Below, piece by piece: positions 8,049 through 16,027 of a DNA stretch of 33,392 nucleotides. The notes under the pieces are model-generated. The model saw nothing but the letters and a program-made list of their open reading frames with translations, searched no databases and was not told where the DNA came from. The first letter of the stretch is position 1, and each line of letters starts with the position of its first letter. Source of the DNA: UCB2 sp964475735 (lineage in GTDB: Bacteria > Chloroflexota > Dehalococcoidia > Tepidiformales > Tepidiformaceae); assembly GCA_964475735.1 (NCBI GenBank), contig CAYYYI010000013.1, forward strand, positions 1 to 33,392, given 5' to 3'. The position numbers and the translations under genes are program-made.

Positions 8049-8612
8049 TCAGTCGGCGGAGCCCGGGCGGCCCTGGCCATTTCCCGCCGCACCGCTCCAG
8101 AGGCCCAGCCCCGCCTCGCGGGCGGCACGCTGAGCGGGCAGGTAGCGCGGCTCCACGTACTTCACGTCGGGCGGGTACGTGACCACCTGCGCGAGTCCGC
8201 GCGCCAGGAGCGCTTCGTTCACCAGGGTCCCGTCTTCGAGCCAGACGTACCGAAGGAGGCGGCCGAACCTGTCGCGATCCGTTATGTCGCTCTCCAGACA
8301 GACGCGGCGGCCTTCGACAAGGGTGCGGTTGGCGGCACTCGCCTCGGCCCCGAAAGGCTCGGCGCCCCTGGTGGGATGAGCGATCTCGGGGGCATCGACC
8401 CCGATATAGCGCACCTTGTCCTCGACGTCCGCGATGCGCACGACGATGGTGTCGCCGTCGATCACTCGGACCGTCCTGGCCCACTCACAGGGAGGCAGGG
8501 AGACCGGTGGCGCCGCGTCAGACGCCCCGTCACGGAGAGGATCGCAGCCTGCGACAGCGATGGCCGCGAGCAAGGCGCACAGCGACAGCGAGGCCTTGAG
8601 CACTACGCCCAC
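8049..8612 (-). CDS. Lipoprotein thermonuclease (SNase family)
   Basis: Predicted secreted, membrane-tethered Ca-dependent nuclease of 187 residues. The N-terminus is a lipoprotein signal peptide with lipobox AVAGC (Cys23). The catalytic set of staphylococcal nuclease is intact: Asp52/Asp54-Thr55 in VIDGDT, Arg68 in KVRYIGVDAPE, Glu76 at the end of that motif, and Arg118 in DRFGRLLRY. The reported start is GTG at 8612. The better start may be the fourth codon, GTG at 8603, because a TAGCGT box ends 7 nt before it and the peptide then begins directly with the signal sequence (MLKASLSL). Likely role is nucleotide scavenging or degradation of extracellular DNA. The gene is 30 bp downstream of the phosphotransferase gene on the same strand. 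Confidence 0.9.
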   Translation of the reverse strand: MGVVLKASLSLCALLAAIAVAGCDPLRDGASDAAPPVSLPPCEWARTVRVIDGDTIVVRIADVEDKVRYIGVDAPEIAHPTRGAEPFGAEASAANRTLVEGRRVCLESDITDRDRFGRLLRYVWLEDGTLVNEALLARGLAQVVTYPPDVKYVEPRYLPAQRAAREAGLGLWSGAAGNGQGRPGSAD

Positions 8613-8616
8613 GCTA
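8611..8616 (-). promoter_or_regulatory. -10 box placed for a leaderless nuclease mRNA starting at 8603
   Basis: TAGCGT on the minus strand ends 7 nt before the in-frame GTG at 8603. If used, it excludes the longer GTG start at 8612. The motif is short, so support is modest. Confidence 0.35.
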
Positions 8617-8642
8617 CGCGCCCGGCGCGACAGGTCATGGCG

Positions 8643-9797
8643 TCACGCGGGCAGGAGCTTCCCGGCGTTGAGGTCGACCACGGCGGTGGTGCTGCGGACC
8701 ATGATCTCCTTCATCACCGCCGCGCCGCGCGGGTTCGAGAGGTCGGTATTGATGGCGGAGTTCACGGGGATGATGAGGGCGACCAGCACGGCGATGCGGT
8801 AATCGTCCCAGCAGCGTTCGAAGGGGTAGTTGGTGACGCCGCCTTCGCAGAGGGTGTCGTGGTAGAGGCGAATCAGGGCGCGCTCGTGCTTGCGTCGAAG
8901 GTCGATGGGCAGGCTCTGGCTCACGAAGTAGCCCAGATCGTAGAGGCCGCCGCCCCGGACGCAGAGTTGCCAGTCGATGACGATGAGCTCCGTTTCGGCG
9001 CCCGGTTCGCCGAAGAGCATGTTATCGAGCCGGAAATCAGTGTGGGAGATGAACTGGTCGTGTTTGGCGAACTCGTTCATGACATCCGTCCAGGCCGGGC
9101 CCAGCCTTTCGCCCGGTTCGAGGAGAGCGGCGGGAAGGGTGTCGCCCCAGATCTCGACAAAGGCCGGCCAAGCAGCCTGGTAGAGCTGACCGGCGAAGAG
9201 CTGCAGGGGATCGTTCACACGGGGCATCCAGTCGAGCGTTTCGACCATGGGGTGGTTCCACCAGGCGGCGTGGAACTTCGCCAGTTCGCGGACGACCATT
9301 TCGGCGGTAGGAATGTCGCACCCTTCGAGCTGGTCACCGAGACGGGCGGCGCCGGTCAGGTCTTCGAGGAGGAGGGCGAAGTTGCCGCCTTCGGGGTCGG
9401 TCCCCGAGTAGTAGGCGCGGGGGATACGCAGGCCGATGTGGGGAGCCACCTCTTCGTAGAAGCGGTTTTCGCGCTCGTAGTAACGGAACTGCATGCCCAC
9501 GGCGCGGGCTTCGGGGAAGGCCGTCGGCAGCTTGGCGATGAGCGAGGCGGGCGCGCCGTTCTCGGGGCGGTCGAAGCGAAGCTCGATGCGGCGCAGCTCG
9601 CCCAGGAAGCCCACGCCTTCGCCGATGGGCGTAGAGTCGATGGCGTCCACCACTGCCTCGCCGATGTGGCCGCCGGCGCGCAGGGCTTCGGTTAGCCACG
9701 CGGGGGTGATCTCGTTCATCGTGGCTGGCACAGGGGGCACGGGCAGGACCTCGGAGATGGATTCCCCGATGCTCGTGTCGAAGGCCGGGAGTGTCAA
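8643..9797 (-). CDS. Phosphotransferase (aminoglycoside/choline-kinase-like fold, EcKL-type)
   Basis: A 384-residue kinase-fold protein. The N-lobe has SLIAKLPTAF (the ATP-binding lysine strand) and an acidic helix; the catalytic loop is HTDFRLDNMLF, with the Brenner motif HxDxxxxN, and the metal-binding aspartate follows in VIDWQL. This matches the APH/choline kinase superfamily, in particular the ecdysteroid-kinase-like proteins that are common in bacteria degrading steroids or fatty acids. The start is uncertain: TTG at 9797 gives this length, while ATG at 9719 would remove 26 residues; neither has a good Shine-Dalgarno. The segment before Met27 (VPPVPATMNEITPAWLTEAL) looks family-like, which favours the longer form. 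Substrate unknown. It lies 24 bp after a 56-residue zinc-ribbon gene. Confidence 0.82.
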   Translation of the reverse strand: MTLPAFDTSIGESISEVLPVPPVPATMNEITPAWLTEALRAGGHIGEAVVDAIDSTPIGEGVGFLGELRRIELRFDRPENGAPASLIAKLPTAFPEARAVGMQFRYYERENRFYEEVAPHIGLRIPRAYYSGTDPEGGNFALLLEDLTGAARLGDQLEGCDIPTAEMVVRELAKFHAAWWNHPMVETLDWMPRVNDPLQLFAGQLYQAAWPAFVEIWGDTLPAALLEPGERLGPAWTDVMNEFAKHDQFISHTDFRLDNMLFGEPGAETELIVIDWQLCVRGGGLYDLGYFVSQSLPIDLRRKHERALIRLYHDTLCEGGVTNYPFERCWDDYRIAVLVALIIPVNSAINTDLSNPRGAAVMKEIMVRSTTAVVDLNAGKLLPA

Positions 9798-9821
9798 CTG
9801 GCGCCGCGCTGGCCGGGCGCG

Positions 9822-9992
9822 CTACTCCTCAGGCTCATTGAAGGAGGCGGCGCAGGGATCGCAGATGCCGTGGGAGACCGGCCCCGGCCCATCCTTGATG
9901 ATGGCGCCGCACCAGGCGCAGATGAGCTTCACGCTTCCGCGCACTGTGTCTGGCCGGGAGGAACTGCCGTCGGCGGTTGCGGACTCGGTCAC
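9822..9992 (-). CDS. Small zinc-ribbon protein (56 residues)
   Basis: A short ORF starting at GTG 9992 with GGAGGGGA only 5-6 nt upstream, one of the best ribosome-binding sites in the window. The first 20 residues are polar and probably disordered. The rest has two CxxC pairs, CAWCG and CDPC, the second within VSHGICDPC. A CAWC...SHGICPxC zinc ribbon is known from the ends of some bacterial response regulators and as free-standing small proteins. Function unknown; a metal-binding or nucleic-acid-binding role is possible. It is the first gene of a likely operon with the phosphotransferase downstream. A longer reading to 10223 is possible but has no ribosome-binding site and lacks similarity. 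Confidence 0.72.
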   Translation of the reverse strand: MTESATADGSSSRPDTVRGSVKLICAWCGAIIKDGPGPVSHGICDPCAASFNEPEE

Positions 9993-10245
9993 GGTTCCCC
10001 TCCAAACATGACTTCCGGATGGATAGTCGCGGCCGCCAACGAAACGACAGAGGACCGAACGGGCCTGTTTGGGCCGGTCAAACGTCCCATTTGTTGAGCA
10101 TTCACTAAGGTGTGATGTAGAGCCGCTGCGATCAACTGCTGGCGGCCCTGATCCGGCAGGAGACGCGCGAACCGGCATCCGGCCAGCCGTCTTCGGGGTT
10201 TGCAGACTGTAGACTTGGCCCACTTGCTAATCGGGAGAGGAACTG
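9993..10245. other. Intergenic region between divergent genes
   Basis: This 253-bp stretch separates the zinc-ribbon gene (-) from the HerA-like gene (+). Seen in it: TAGACT at 10210-10215, a possible -10 box for the plus strand, and GGGAGAGG at 10233-10240, the Shine-Dalgarno of the HerA-like gene. A weak inverted repeat, TCACTAAGGTGTGA, lies near 10105-10118 and could be an operator. No RNA gene or further ORF is supported. Confidence 0.4.
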
Positions 10246-12507
10246 ATGCCTGACCTTTATATCGGCAAGGTGTTCAATCCGGCCGACAAGTCCTTCGGCG
10301 ACCCGTTCATGCTCGATTCTGGGGATCTCACCACCCACGGCATCATCATCGGCATGACCGGCTCCGGGAAGACCGGACTTTCGGTGGACATCATCGAGGA
10401 GCTTCTGAAGTCGCGCGTCCCGGTCATTGTGATTGACCCCAAAGGCGATATGGGGAACCTGGCGCTCGCCTTCGACCGGCTGGCCCCCGAGCAGTTCGAG
10501 CCGTGGGTGGACCGGGACGAAGCCGCCCGGGAGGGCAAGACCACGGCCGAAGTCGCGGAGGCAGCAGCAGGAACGTGGAGGAAGGGCCTTCACGAGCACG
10601 GCATTGAACCCGCAGACGTGGCCGCCTACGCAAAGGGCCACAGGATCCGGATGTTCACGCCGGGGGCATCGGCGGGCATCCCGATCAACCTCATCGACTC
10701 CATCGCGGCTCCGGGCATCGATTTCGAGGCGAACGAGGAGGCTCTCCGGGACGAGATAGACGCCATCGTGACCGCCCTGCTGGGCTTCGTGAAGATCGAG
10801 GCTGACCCGGTCAGCAGCAGGGAGTACATCCTCCTCTTCAGCCTTATCGAGAATGCCTGGCGCCAGGGCCGGGATCTGAGCCTCGAAAGCCTGATAGCGG
10901 AGGTTGCGAACCCGCCTATCGAACGCATCGGGGCTCTTGCCACGGAGGCGTTCTACCCGCAGAAGGATCGCAGCGGGCTGGTGTTCGCGCTGAACAACCT
11001 CGTCGCCTCTCCGCCATTCGAGATCTGGCGGCAGGGCGAGCCGATAGACATCGAGCGCTGGGTGCGAACCCCGGACGGCGTTCCCCAGCTCTCAATCATC
11101 TACACCGCGCACCTCGACGACGATCAGCGGATCTTCGTGACGGCGCTTGTGCTCAACAAACTCAAGACATGGATGCGCAAGCAGCCGGGCACGAGCGAGC
11201 TCCGCCTGCTCTTCTACATGGACGAGATCTTCGGGTACTTCCCGCCCACGGCGAATCCGCCGACGAAGAAGCCCCTCCTCACTCTGCTGAAGCAGGCGCG
11301 GGCGTACGGGGTGGGCATCCTTCTTTCCACTCAGAACCCCGTCGATCTCGACTACAAGGGGCTGGCCAACATGGGTTTCTGGGCGATCGGGCGGCTCCAG
11401 ACGGAGCAGGACCAGAACAGGGTGAAACAGGGAATCGAAGCGGCGCTCGCCGCCGCGCCCGGCGAAATTCCCTTCGAGAGGCTCATCGCGAGCGTTCAGA
11501 AGCGCGTCTTCCTCGTTCACGACATCCACCGCAGGGCCCCGCAACTGGTGGGGTCGCGGTTTGCCATGTCCTACCTGCGCGGCCCAATTACGCGTGATGA
11601 GATCCGGCTCCTTGGCGATGCGATTACAGGCTGGAAACCGGCAGCGGGCGCCGCGGGACCGGGAGCCGCCGCCAGCCCGGCCGCGCCGGCTCCCGCGGCC
11701 CCTCCACCGCTGCCCGCCCCCCTGCGAGCGAGGTACCTGAATCTTCGCGGCGGATCGATGGCCGAGCCGTACGTGGTTGTCCGCGCGGCGGTTCGCTACA
11801 AAGCGGGCGGGGTATCAACCGATGAGATCCAGCGCACGCTGAGTTTCCGCATGACCCCGGACGTGACAGCCCTGGAGATGCTCGAACAGGAGCCGTCCGA
11901 GCTCGACGACGGCCGTCTATCAGACTCCGTGCCCGCAGGAGTGAGCTTCGGGGACCTTCCATCCTTCCTCGGCGGACGCGATGGGGCGAAGGCGCTTGAG
12001 CGCGCGCTTCGCGACCGGCTTGACGACCGGCTCCAGGCGGAGCTTGTCTACGACCCAGTCACCAAACGGTTCGCGAACCTTGGCGAAGAGGAGAGCAGCT
12101 TCGCCGCCCGCCTTGTCTCCACGCCGGGGGTTTCATCGAAGCGCCAGGCAATCGAGACGAAGATCGCAAAGATCCAGCGAGATATCGCCACAAAGGAGCA
12201 GGAGGTGAAAGGCCGCAAGTGGGAGAAGTGGTTCTCCCTCTTCACCGTGCTCTTTCGCAACCTCGGGTCATTGGGCGGAAGCAAGCGTCGCGTCAGCACG
12301 ACAGGGATGGGCGGGGTGCTGACCAAGAACCGGATGGAGAACACCGCCGAACAGCGAAAGGCGACGCTCGAAGTACAGCTAAAGGATCTGCAACAGCAGC
12401 TTGATGACCTTGCCACCCCCGACGCTTCCCGCTTCGAGCGCCGCGTCATCAAGCCGGCGAAAACCGACGTCTCGATAATTCGATACGACATCGCCTGGGT
12501 GTACTGA
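10246..12507 (+). CDS. HerA-like P-loop ATPase (FtsK/HerA superfamily)
   Basis: A 753-residue ATP-binding protein of the HerA/VirB4/FtsK group. Walker A is GMTGSGKTG at residues 36-44 and Walker B is LLFYMDEIF with Asp326-Glu327. The ATPase core ends near residue 460 with the HerA-type elements LLLSTQNPVDLDYKGLANM and a sensor-like region. A Pro/Ala-rich linker follows (about residues 465-495), then a second domain (about 495-620), then a coiled coil of about residues 625-720 (KIAKIQRDIATKEQEVKGRK and a second helix ending DLQQQLDDLAT). The two helices are separated by an unusual Gly/Ser loop. HerA proteins are DNA translocases, usually with the nuclease NurA, but no NurA gene is nearby. Single gene with its own ribosome-binding site; role in DNA processing or defence not established. 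Confidence 0.85.
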   Translation: MPDLYIGKVFNPADKSFGDPFMLDSGDLTTHGIIIGMTGSGKTGLSVDIIEELLKSRVPVIVIDPKGDMGNLALAFDRLAPEQFEPWVDRDEAAREGKTTAEVAEAAAGTWRKGLHEHGIEPADVAAYAKGHRIRMFTPGASAGIPINLIDSIAAPGIDFEANEEALRDEIDAIVTALLGFVKIEADPVSSREYILLFSLIENAWRQGRDLSLESLIAEVANPPIERIGALATEAFYPQKDRSGLVFALNNLVASPPFEIWRQGEPIDIERWVRTPDGVPQLSIIYTAHLDDDQRIFVTALVLNKLKTWMRKQPGTSELRLLFYMDEIFGYFPPTANPPTKKPLLTLLKQARAYGVGILLSTQNPVDLDYKGLANMGFWAIGRLQTEQDQNRVKQGIEAALAAAPGEIPFERLIASVQKRVFLVHDIHRRAPQLVGSRFAMSYLRGPITRDEIRLLGDAITGWKPAAGAAGPGAAASPAAPAPAAPPPLPAPLRARYLNLRGGSMAEPYVVVRAAVRYKAGGVSTDEIQRTLSFRMTPDVTALEMLEQEPSELDDGRLSDSVPAGVSFGDLPSFLGGRDGAKALERALRDRLDDRLQAELVYDPVTKRFANLGEEESSFAARLVSTPGVSSKRQAIETKIAKIQRDIATKEQEVKGRKWEKWFSLFTVLFRNLGSLGGSKRRVSTTGMGGVLTKNRMENTAEQRKATLEVQLKDLQQQLDDLATPDASRFERRVIKPAKTDVSIIRYDIAWVY

Positions 12508-12527
12508 GGCTCGGGCCTATCCGATGC

Positions 12528-12773
12528 ATGCCGCGAGGGAAGTGGTTCCCGATGGCCACCATTGCGGCCGGAGACGACCGGCTCCAGGAGCAGGCCGGCG
12601 GCACGATTGACCAGGACACGTGGACACACGGCTCTTCCGAGCAGCGGCAGCGATGGTTCAAGCGCGGGTTCGACTCGGGCGACCCGGACAGCTGCGACAC
12701 CTTCTCGGGAGGGATCCAAATTCCGCGCCATGCCGCAGTCGCCACACCGCCCGGGCAGCGGAAGGCTGCCTGA
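12528..12773 (+). pseudogene. C-terminal remnant of a neutral zinc metallopeptidase (YpfJ/PF04228 type)
   Basis: An 81-codon ORF whose residues 9-59 match the end of the YpfJ-type metallopeptidase family: AAGDDRLQEQAGG followed by TWTHGSSEQRQRWFKRGFDS and GDPDSCDTF. The family is normally about 280-300 residues with a catalytic HExxH, so only the last fifth remains. The catalytic part is absent, and the HerA-like gene ends 20 bp upstream, so the missing part is not simply in another frame. No ribosome-binding site is present. The last 20 codons (after CDTF) look random. Most likely a leftover of a deletion or rearrangement. Family match is from motif memory. Confidence 0.7.
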
Positions 12774-12802
12774 CCGGCCTGCTCTCAGAATGCGGCGTCC
12801 TC

Positions 12803-12808
12803 TAAACT
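12803..12808 (+). promoter_or_regulatory. -10 box for leaderless transcription of the SDR gene
   Basis: TAAACT ends 7 nt before the GTG start at 12816 and there is no Shine-Dalgarno sequence between. Spacing is what a transcript starting at the GTG itself would need. Confidence 0.5.
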
Positions 12809-12815
12809 CAACAGC

Positions 12816-13571
12816 GTGACGACGGACCTCTTTTCGCTGGAAGGCAAGACCGCGATCCTGACCGGCGCATCGCGCGGTATCGGTTACGCGATTGCGAAGG
12901 CGTTCGTGGGCGCGGGGGCGCGCGTCATCCTCACCGCGCGCGGCGAGGAGGCCTTGAGGGCAGCAGCAGCCACGCTTGGCCCGAACGCTCTCGGCATGCC
13001 CTGCGACAACGCCGACCCCGCGGACATCGCCCGCCTGATGGACGAGGCCTGGCGGCTGGGGCCCATCGACATCCTTGTGAACAACGCCGGGATAAGCCCC
13101 TACTACAAGCGCGCCGAGCACGTATCGGTGGAGGAGTGGGATGAGGTGGTGGATGTGAACCTGCGCGGGCTCTACTTCTCCTGCGTGGAGCTGGCGCGGC
13201 GGCTCTTCGAAACCGGGCGCGGGGCCAGCATCGTGAACATCAGCTCGGTGGGCGGGATTGCGCCGCTCGACAGGCTGGGCGTCTATTCGGCCACGAAGGC
13301 CGCCGTCCACCAGCTTACGAAGGCGCTGGCGCTGGAGTGGGCGGACCGCGACGTGCGTGTGAACGCGGTCGCGCCGGGGTGGGTGGACACAGACTTCACG
13401 AGCGACCTCTTTGCCAGCCGCCATGGCGAGCGGCTGCTTGCGGAGATCCCGATGGGCCGGCTGGCGACCCCTCACGACGTCGTGGGCGCGGCTCTCTACC
13501 TGGCGAGCGACGCCAGCGCCTATGCGACGGGGAGCATCGTCGTGGTCGATGGGGGCCGGTCGCTGCGGTAG
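12816..13571 (+). CDS. Short-chain dehydrogenase/reductase
   Basis: A 251-residue classical SDR. The NAD(P)-binding motif TGASRGIG lies at about residues 17-24, NNAG near 90, the catalytic serine in IVNISSVGG, and the YxxxK pair in YSATK. The C-terminus ends in the usual GSIVVVDGG. An Arg in the first turn after the glycine motif (TARGEEAL) suggests NADP preference, but this is weak. The gene starts with GTG and has no Shine-Dalgarno sequence. It converges with the aldo/keto reductase; the stop codons are 6 bp apart. Substrate unknown. SDRs of this type commonly reduce 3-oxoacyl or other keto groups. Confidence 0.93.
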   Translation: MTTDLFSLEGKTAILTGASRGIGYAIAKAFVGAGARVILTARGEEALRAAAATLGPNALGMPCDNADPADIARLMDEAWRLGPIDILVNNAGISPYYKRAEHVSVEEWDEVVDVNLRGLYFSCVELARRLFETGRGASIVNISSVGGIAPLDRLGVYSATKAAVHQLTKALALEWADRDVRVNAVAPGWVDTDFTSDLFASRHGERLLAEIPMGRLATPHDVVGAALYLASDASAYATGSIVVVDGGRSLR

Positions 13572-13577
13572 GCCCCC

Positions 13578-14295
13578 TCAGGCGGTGGCCAGGTCGACCT
13601 CCGCCAGCTCCTCTGCAGAGAGCTTCCACTCGGCCGCGGCGACGTTCTGCTCCACCTGCCCGGGCTTCGTTGCCCCGGCGATTACGCTGGCTACGTGCGG
13701 TTGGCTGGCGAGCCAGCCGATGGCCAGTTCGAGCATGGTGCGATCGTGGGAACTGGCAACGGCCTCAAGCCGCTGCAGGGTGCTGTAGTTCTTCTCGTTN
13801 NNNNNNNNNNNNNNNNNNNNNNNNNNNNNNNNNNNNNNNNNNNNNNNNNNNNNNNNNNNNNNNNNNNNNNNNNNNNNNNNNNNNNNNNNNNNNNNNNNNC
13901 AGGGTCTCTTCGATGGGGGTACGCGGGTCGGGGGTGTGGAACTGGTAGAGGTCGATGTAGTCAGTGCCGAGGCGGCGCAGGCTGTCTTCGACGGCGGCCA
14001 TCACGTGGCGCCTGGAGCCGCCGCTCTCCATCGGCCGGTCACCCATGCGCATGCCGAATTTGGTGGCGATGACCACCTCGTGGCGGCGGCCCGCCAGGGC
14101 CCGCCCGAGGAACTCCTCGCTCTGCCCGCCAACGCCATAGACGTTCGCCGTATCGAAGAAGTTGACGCCGAGCTCGATGGCGCAGTCGACAACGGCCTTC
14201 GTCTGTTCGGCGTCGCAGCGGCGGCCGAAGTTGTTGCAGCCCAGGCCTACGACCGAGACCTGCAGCCCTGAGCGCCCGAGATGGCGGTATTCCAT
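13578..14295 (-). CDS. Aldo/keto reductase, interrupted by an assembly gap
   Basis: Two halves of one NADPH-dependent aldo/keto reductase flank the gap 13800-13899. The N-terminal 132 residues start at ATG 14295 (MEYRHLGRSGLQVSVVGLGC) and contain the catalytic Asp and Tyr in FFDTANVYG, the Lys in ATKFG and the His in YQFHTPDPRTPIEETL. The C-terminal 73 residues run from NEKNYSTLQRLEAVASSHDR through AIGWLASQPHVASVIAGATK to the stop at 13578. Both flanks end on a codon boundary, so the missing DNA should be a multiple of three, not 100. Compared with a usual length of about 315 residues, roughly 100-110 residues are missing. The gene is very probably intact in the organism. Confidence 0.88.
13800..13899. 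other. Assembly gap (100 N)
   Basis: Exactly 100 N, the conventional size for a gap of unknown length. It lies in the middle of the aldo/keto reductase gene. Confidence 0.99.
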
Positions 14296-14399
14296 GTGAT
14301 CCCCTGTCAGCTTGTTTGGGTGGGGCGAGTATACCCGCGACAGGGTCCGGCCGGAGCTACCCGGGCGCCGCGACGGGGAGACGGACGAGGAACGCGGCG

Positions 14400-14597
14400 C
14401 TACGAGCGCGTCCCCAGCAGCACCGTGACCTCGTCCGCGAGAAGCGCCGGCCCGGCGGCGGTGGGGTAGCAGGGCCCGGACCGGAGAAGGAGAGCAGCAC
14501 CCCGGCCTCTCCCGAGGAGATCATCCCCGCCAACACGCGGTTCAGGACCTCGATCCTCTTTTTCGTCCCTGGTACTCAACTTCAGTCCGTCTCCCAT
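14400..14597 (-). pseudogene. Decayed transposase helix-turn-helix remnant (ISNCY-like)
   Basis: On the minus strand the ATG at 14597 opens a frame (LKLSTRDEK) that shifts at an A-run into RIEVLNRVLAGMISSGEAG, then VLLS, shifts again into VRALLPHRRRAGASRGR and fades out near 14400. Joined across the shifts these pieces resemble the N-terminal helix-turn-helix of transposases with the pattern KRIEVLNRVLAG, EAAxLLxLSxRQVRRLL, HGNRGR. At least two frameshifts and the loss of everything downstream show it is dead. The likely IS end repeats lie just upstream, at 14602-14652. The rest of the 409-bp gap between the aldo/keto reductase and the next gene holds no gene. The family is recalled from memory, so the exact IS group is uncertain. 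Confidence 0.55.
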
Positions 14598-14601
14598 GGA
14601 C

Positions 14602-14652
14602 GGACATAGTCACTGAGCAGTTAACCCGGTCGCATTCTCTGAGCAGTGACAC
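14602..14652. repeat. Two tandem 26-bp end-type repeats of the IS remnant
   Basis: CTGAGCAGTTAAC and CTGAGCAGTGACA start 26 bp apart, at 14613 and 14639, each preceded by a similar GGACATAGTCA or GGTCGCATTCT segment. Repeats of this style, CACTGAACAG-like and about 25 bp apart, are remembered from ends of ISNCY elements. They stand directly upstream of the transposase remnant. Confidence 0.5.
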
Positions 14653-14692
14653 ACGGCGGGCGCCGTTCCTTTCGCGTTGGACCCCGTGCCAG

Positions 14693-14698
14693 TAACTT
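14693..14698 (+). promoter_or_regulatory. -10 box in front of the first tandem glycosyltransferase
   Basis: TAACTT ends 6 nt before the GTG start at 14705 and no Shine-Dalgarno sequence is present, again a leaderless arrangement. It lies about 40 bp outside the IS-type repeats. Confidence 0.4.
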
Positions 14699-14704
14699 GC
14701 GCGC

Positions 14705-16009
14705 GTGGGCCCACGAATCATCATCCTCTGCCGCGGTCATGTGGGGACGCACATGTCGAGCCCGGGGATCAGGGCCTCCGCCATGGCAGCCGTGCTCGCG
14801 AAGCATGTCCCCGGGGCCCGCGTCACCCTTGCCGGCCCGAACGACGCCGCCGATGAGCTTCCCGCGGGTCTCCCCTACCGCTACGTACATTGGACCCTCA
14901 CCAACGCCATGAGCCTGGTGAAAGACCACGACATCATCATCTCCTCCGGCATGCCCCCTCACGTGGCGGCCTTCTTCCCCTTCAAGCGGTTCGTGGTGGA
15001 CCTCTTCACCCAGTACGCGATGGAGTGGATGGAGGTGGGCATGCAGCACTACAAAGGCTCAAAGCGCCGCACCTGGGTGGAACGCACGCGCACCATCCTC
15101 GCCATGCAACTCACGCTCGCCGACTTCGTGCTCTGCTGCAACGAACGCCAGCGCGACAGCTACATCGGCATGATGACTTCGCTGGGGCTGATTTCGCCCG
15201 CGGCGTATGACAACGATCCCACGTTGCGGCGGTACATAGACGTGGCGCCCCACGGGCTTCGCCCCGAGCCGGCTGTCGCTGACAGACGAGTTCTGCGAGG
15301 GGTGCGACCGGGGTTCGAGGAGACGGACAGGATCATCGTCTGGAACGGGGGGATCATCCAGTGGTACGACCCCGCCACGCTTCTCGAGGCGCTACGCATT
15401 CTGAATCGCGAGGACGTGAAGCTTCTGTTCCTTGGCGCGGCCTACCCGGGCATTCGCGAACTTGGGACGGGGATCCGGTTCCAGGACGCCAAGGCCATCG
15501 CGGAGCGGAACGGCCAACTGGGGAAGACGGTGTTCTTCGAGGAGGGGTGGGTCTCGCACGAGTCGGCGAAGCGGTACGTGCTGGAGGCGGATATCAGCGT
15601 GTGCACCTACTTCGACAACCTCGAAACGCGCTACAGCCACCGCACCCGCTTCGTGGACCTCATCTGGGCCGAGCTCCCCTTCATATGCACCCATGGCGAC
15701 GTGCTGGCGGAGGAAGTGGAGCGTAACGGCTGGGGCGTAGTCGTCCCCGAAGGCGACGCGCAGGCAGTGGCCGCCGCCATCGCCAGGCTGCTCGACGACG
15801 GCGAGTTCCACGCGCAGTGCAAGCGCAACCTCGCGGCTTCGAAACCGGAGCTGCAATGGGATGTGACGCTCAAAGGGCTCATTGACTTCTGCAACGACGA
15901 CCGCCCACCCGTGGCGCCCAAGTGGGAGCGCTTCCCCGGGCTGGTGCAGCGCGTCGCGACCTACGGTGCGCGGCGGACAATGTTCCAGCTGGCGAAGCCT
16001 CGTGGCTGA
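14705..16009 (+). CDS. GT-B glycosyltransferase, first of a tandem pair
   Basis: A 434-residue protein with two Rossmann-like halves. The N-terminal half has RIIILCRGHVG, SPGIRASAMA and LTLADFVLCCNERQRDSYIG; the C-terminal half has IIVWNGGIIQWYDPATLLEA, FFEEGWVSHESAKRYVLEAD and ICTHGDVLAEEVE. The pattern (glycine-rich NGG loop, LEADISV, GDxLAEEVE, PEGDA) resembles donor domains of GT4-like enzymes, yet the usual EX7E motif is not visible; HRTRFVDLIWAELPF occupies that place. It is clearly paralogous to the next gene. The gene begins just after a dead IS and has no sugar-nucleotide gene beside it. Product likely an envelope glycan or glycolipid; substrate unknown. Confidence 0.8.
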   Translation: MGPRIIILCRGHVGTHMSSPGIRASAMAAVLAKHVPGARVTLAGPNDAADELPAGLPYRYVHWTLTNAMSLVKDHDIIISSGMPPHVAAFFPFKRFVVDLFTQYAMEWMEVGMQHYKGSKRRTWVERTRTILAMQLTLADFVLCCNERQRDSYIGMMTSLGLISPAAYDNDPTLRRYIDVAPHGLRPEPAVADRRVLRGVRPGFEETDRIIVWNGGIIQWYDPATLLEALRILNREDVKLLFLGAAYPGIRELGTGIRFQDAKAIAERNGQLGKTVFFEEGWVSHESAKRYVLEADISVCTYFDNLETRYSHRTRFVDLIWAELPFICTHGDVLAEEVERNGWGVVVPEGDAQAVAAAIARLLDDGEFHAQCKRNLAASKPELQWDVTLKGLIDFCNDDRPPVAPKWERFPGLVQRVATYGARRTMFQLAKPRG

Positions 16010-16027
16010 GGGAGGAGTGGCCGCCAG

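Noticed and set aside
8043..9695. 550-codon plus-strand open frame
   Set aside because: Opposite the nuclease and phosphotransferase genes, both with intact catalytic motifs.
9792..9797. TTGACA on the minus strand as a -35 box
   Set aside because: No TAnnnT box at the required distance; the TTG is more useful as a start codon of the phosphotransferase.
12048..13475. 475-codon minus-strand open frame across the SDR and metallopeptidase remnant
   Set aside because: Shadow of the HerA-like and SDR genes; no domain pattern.
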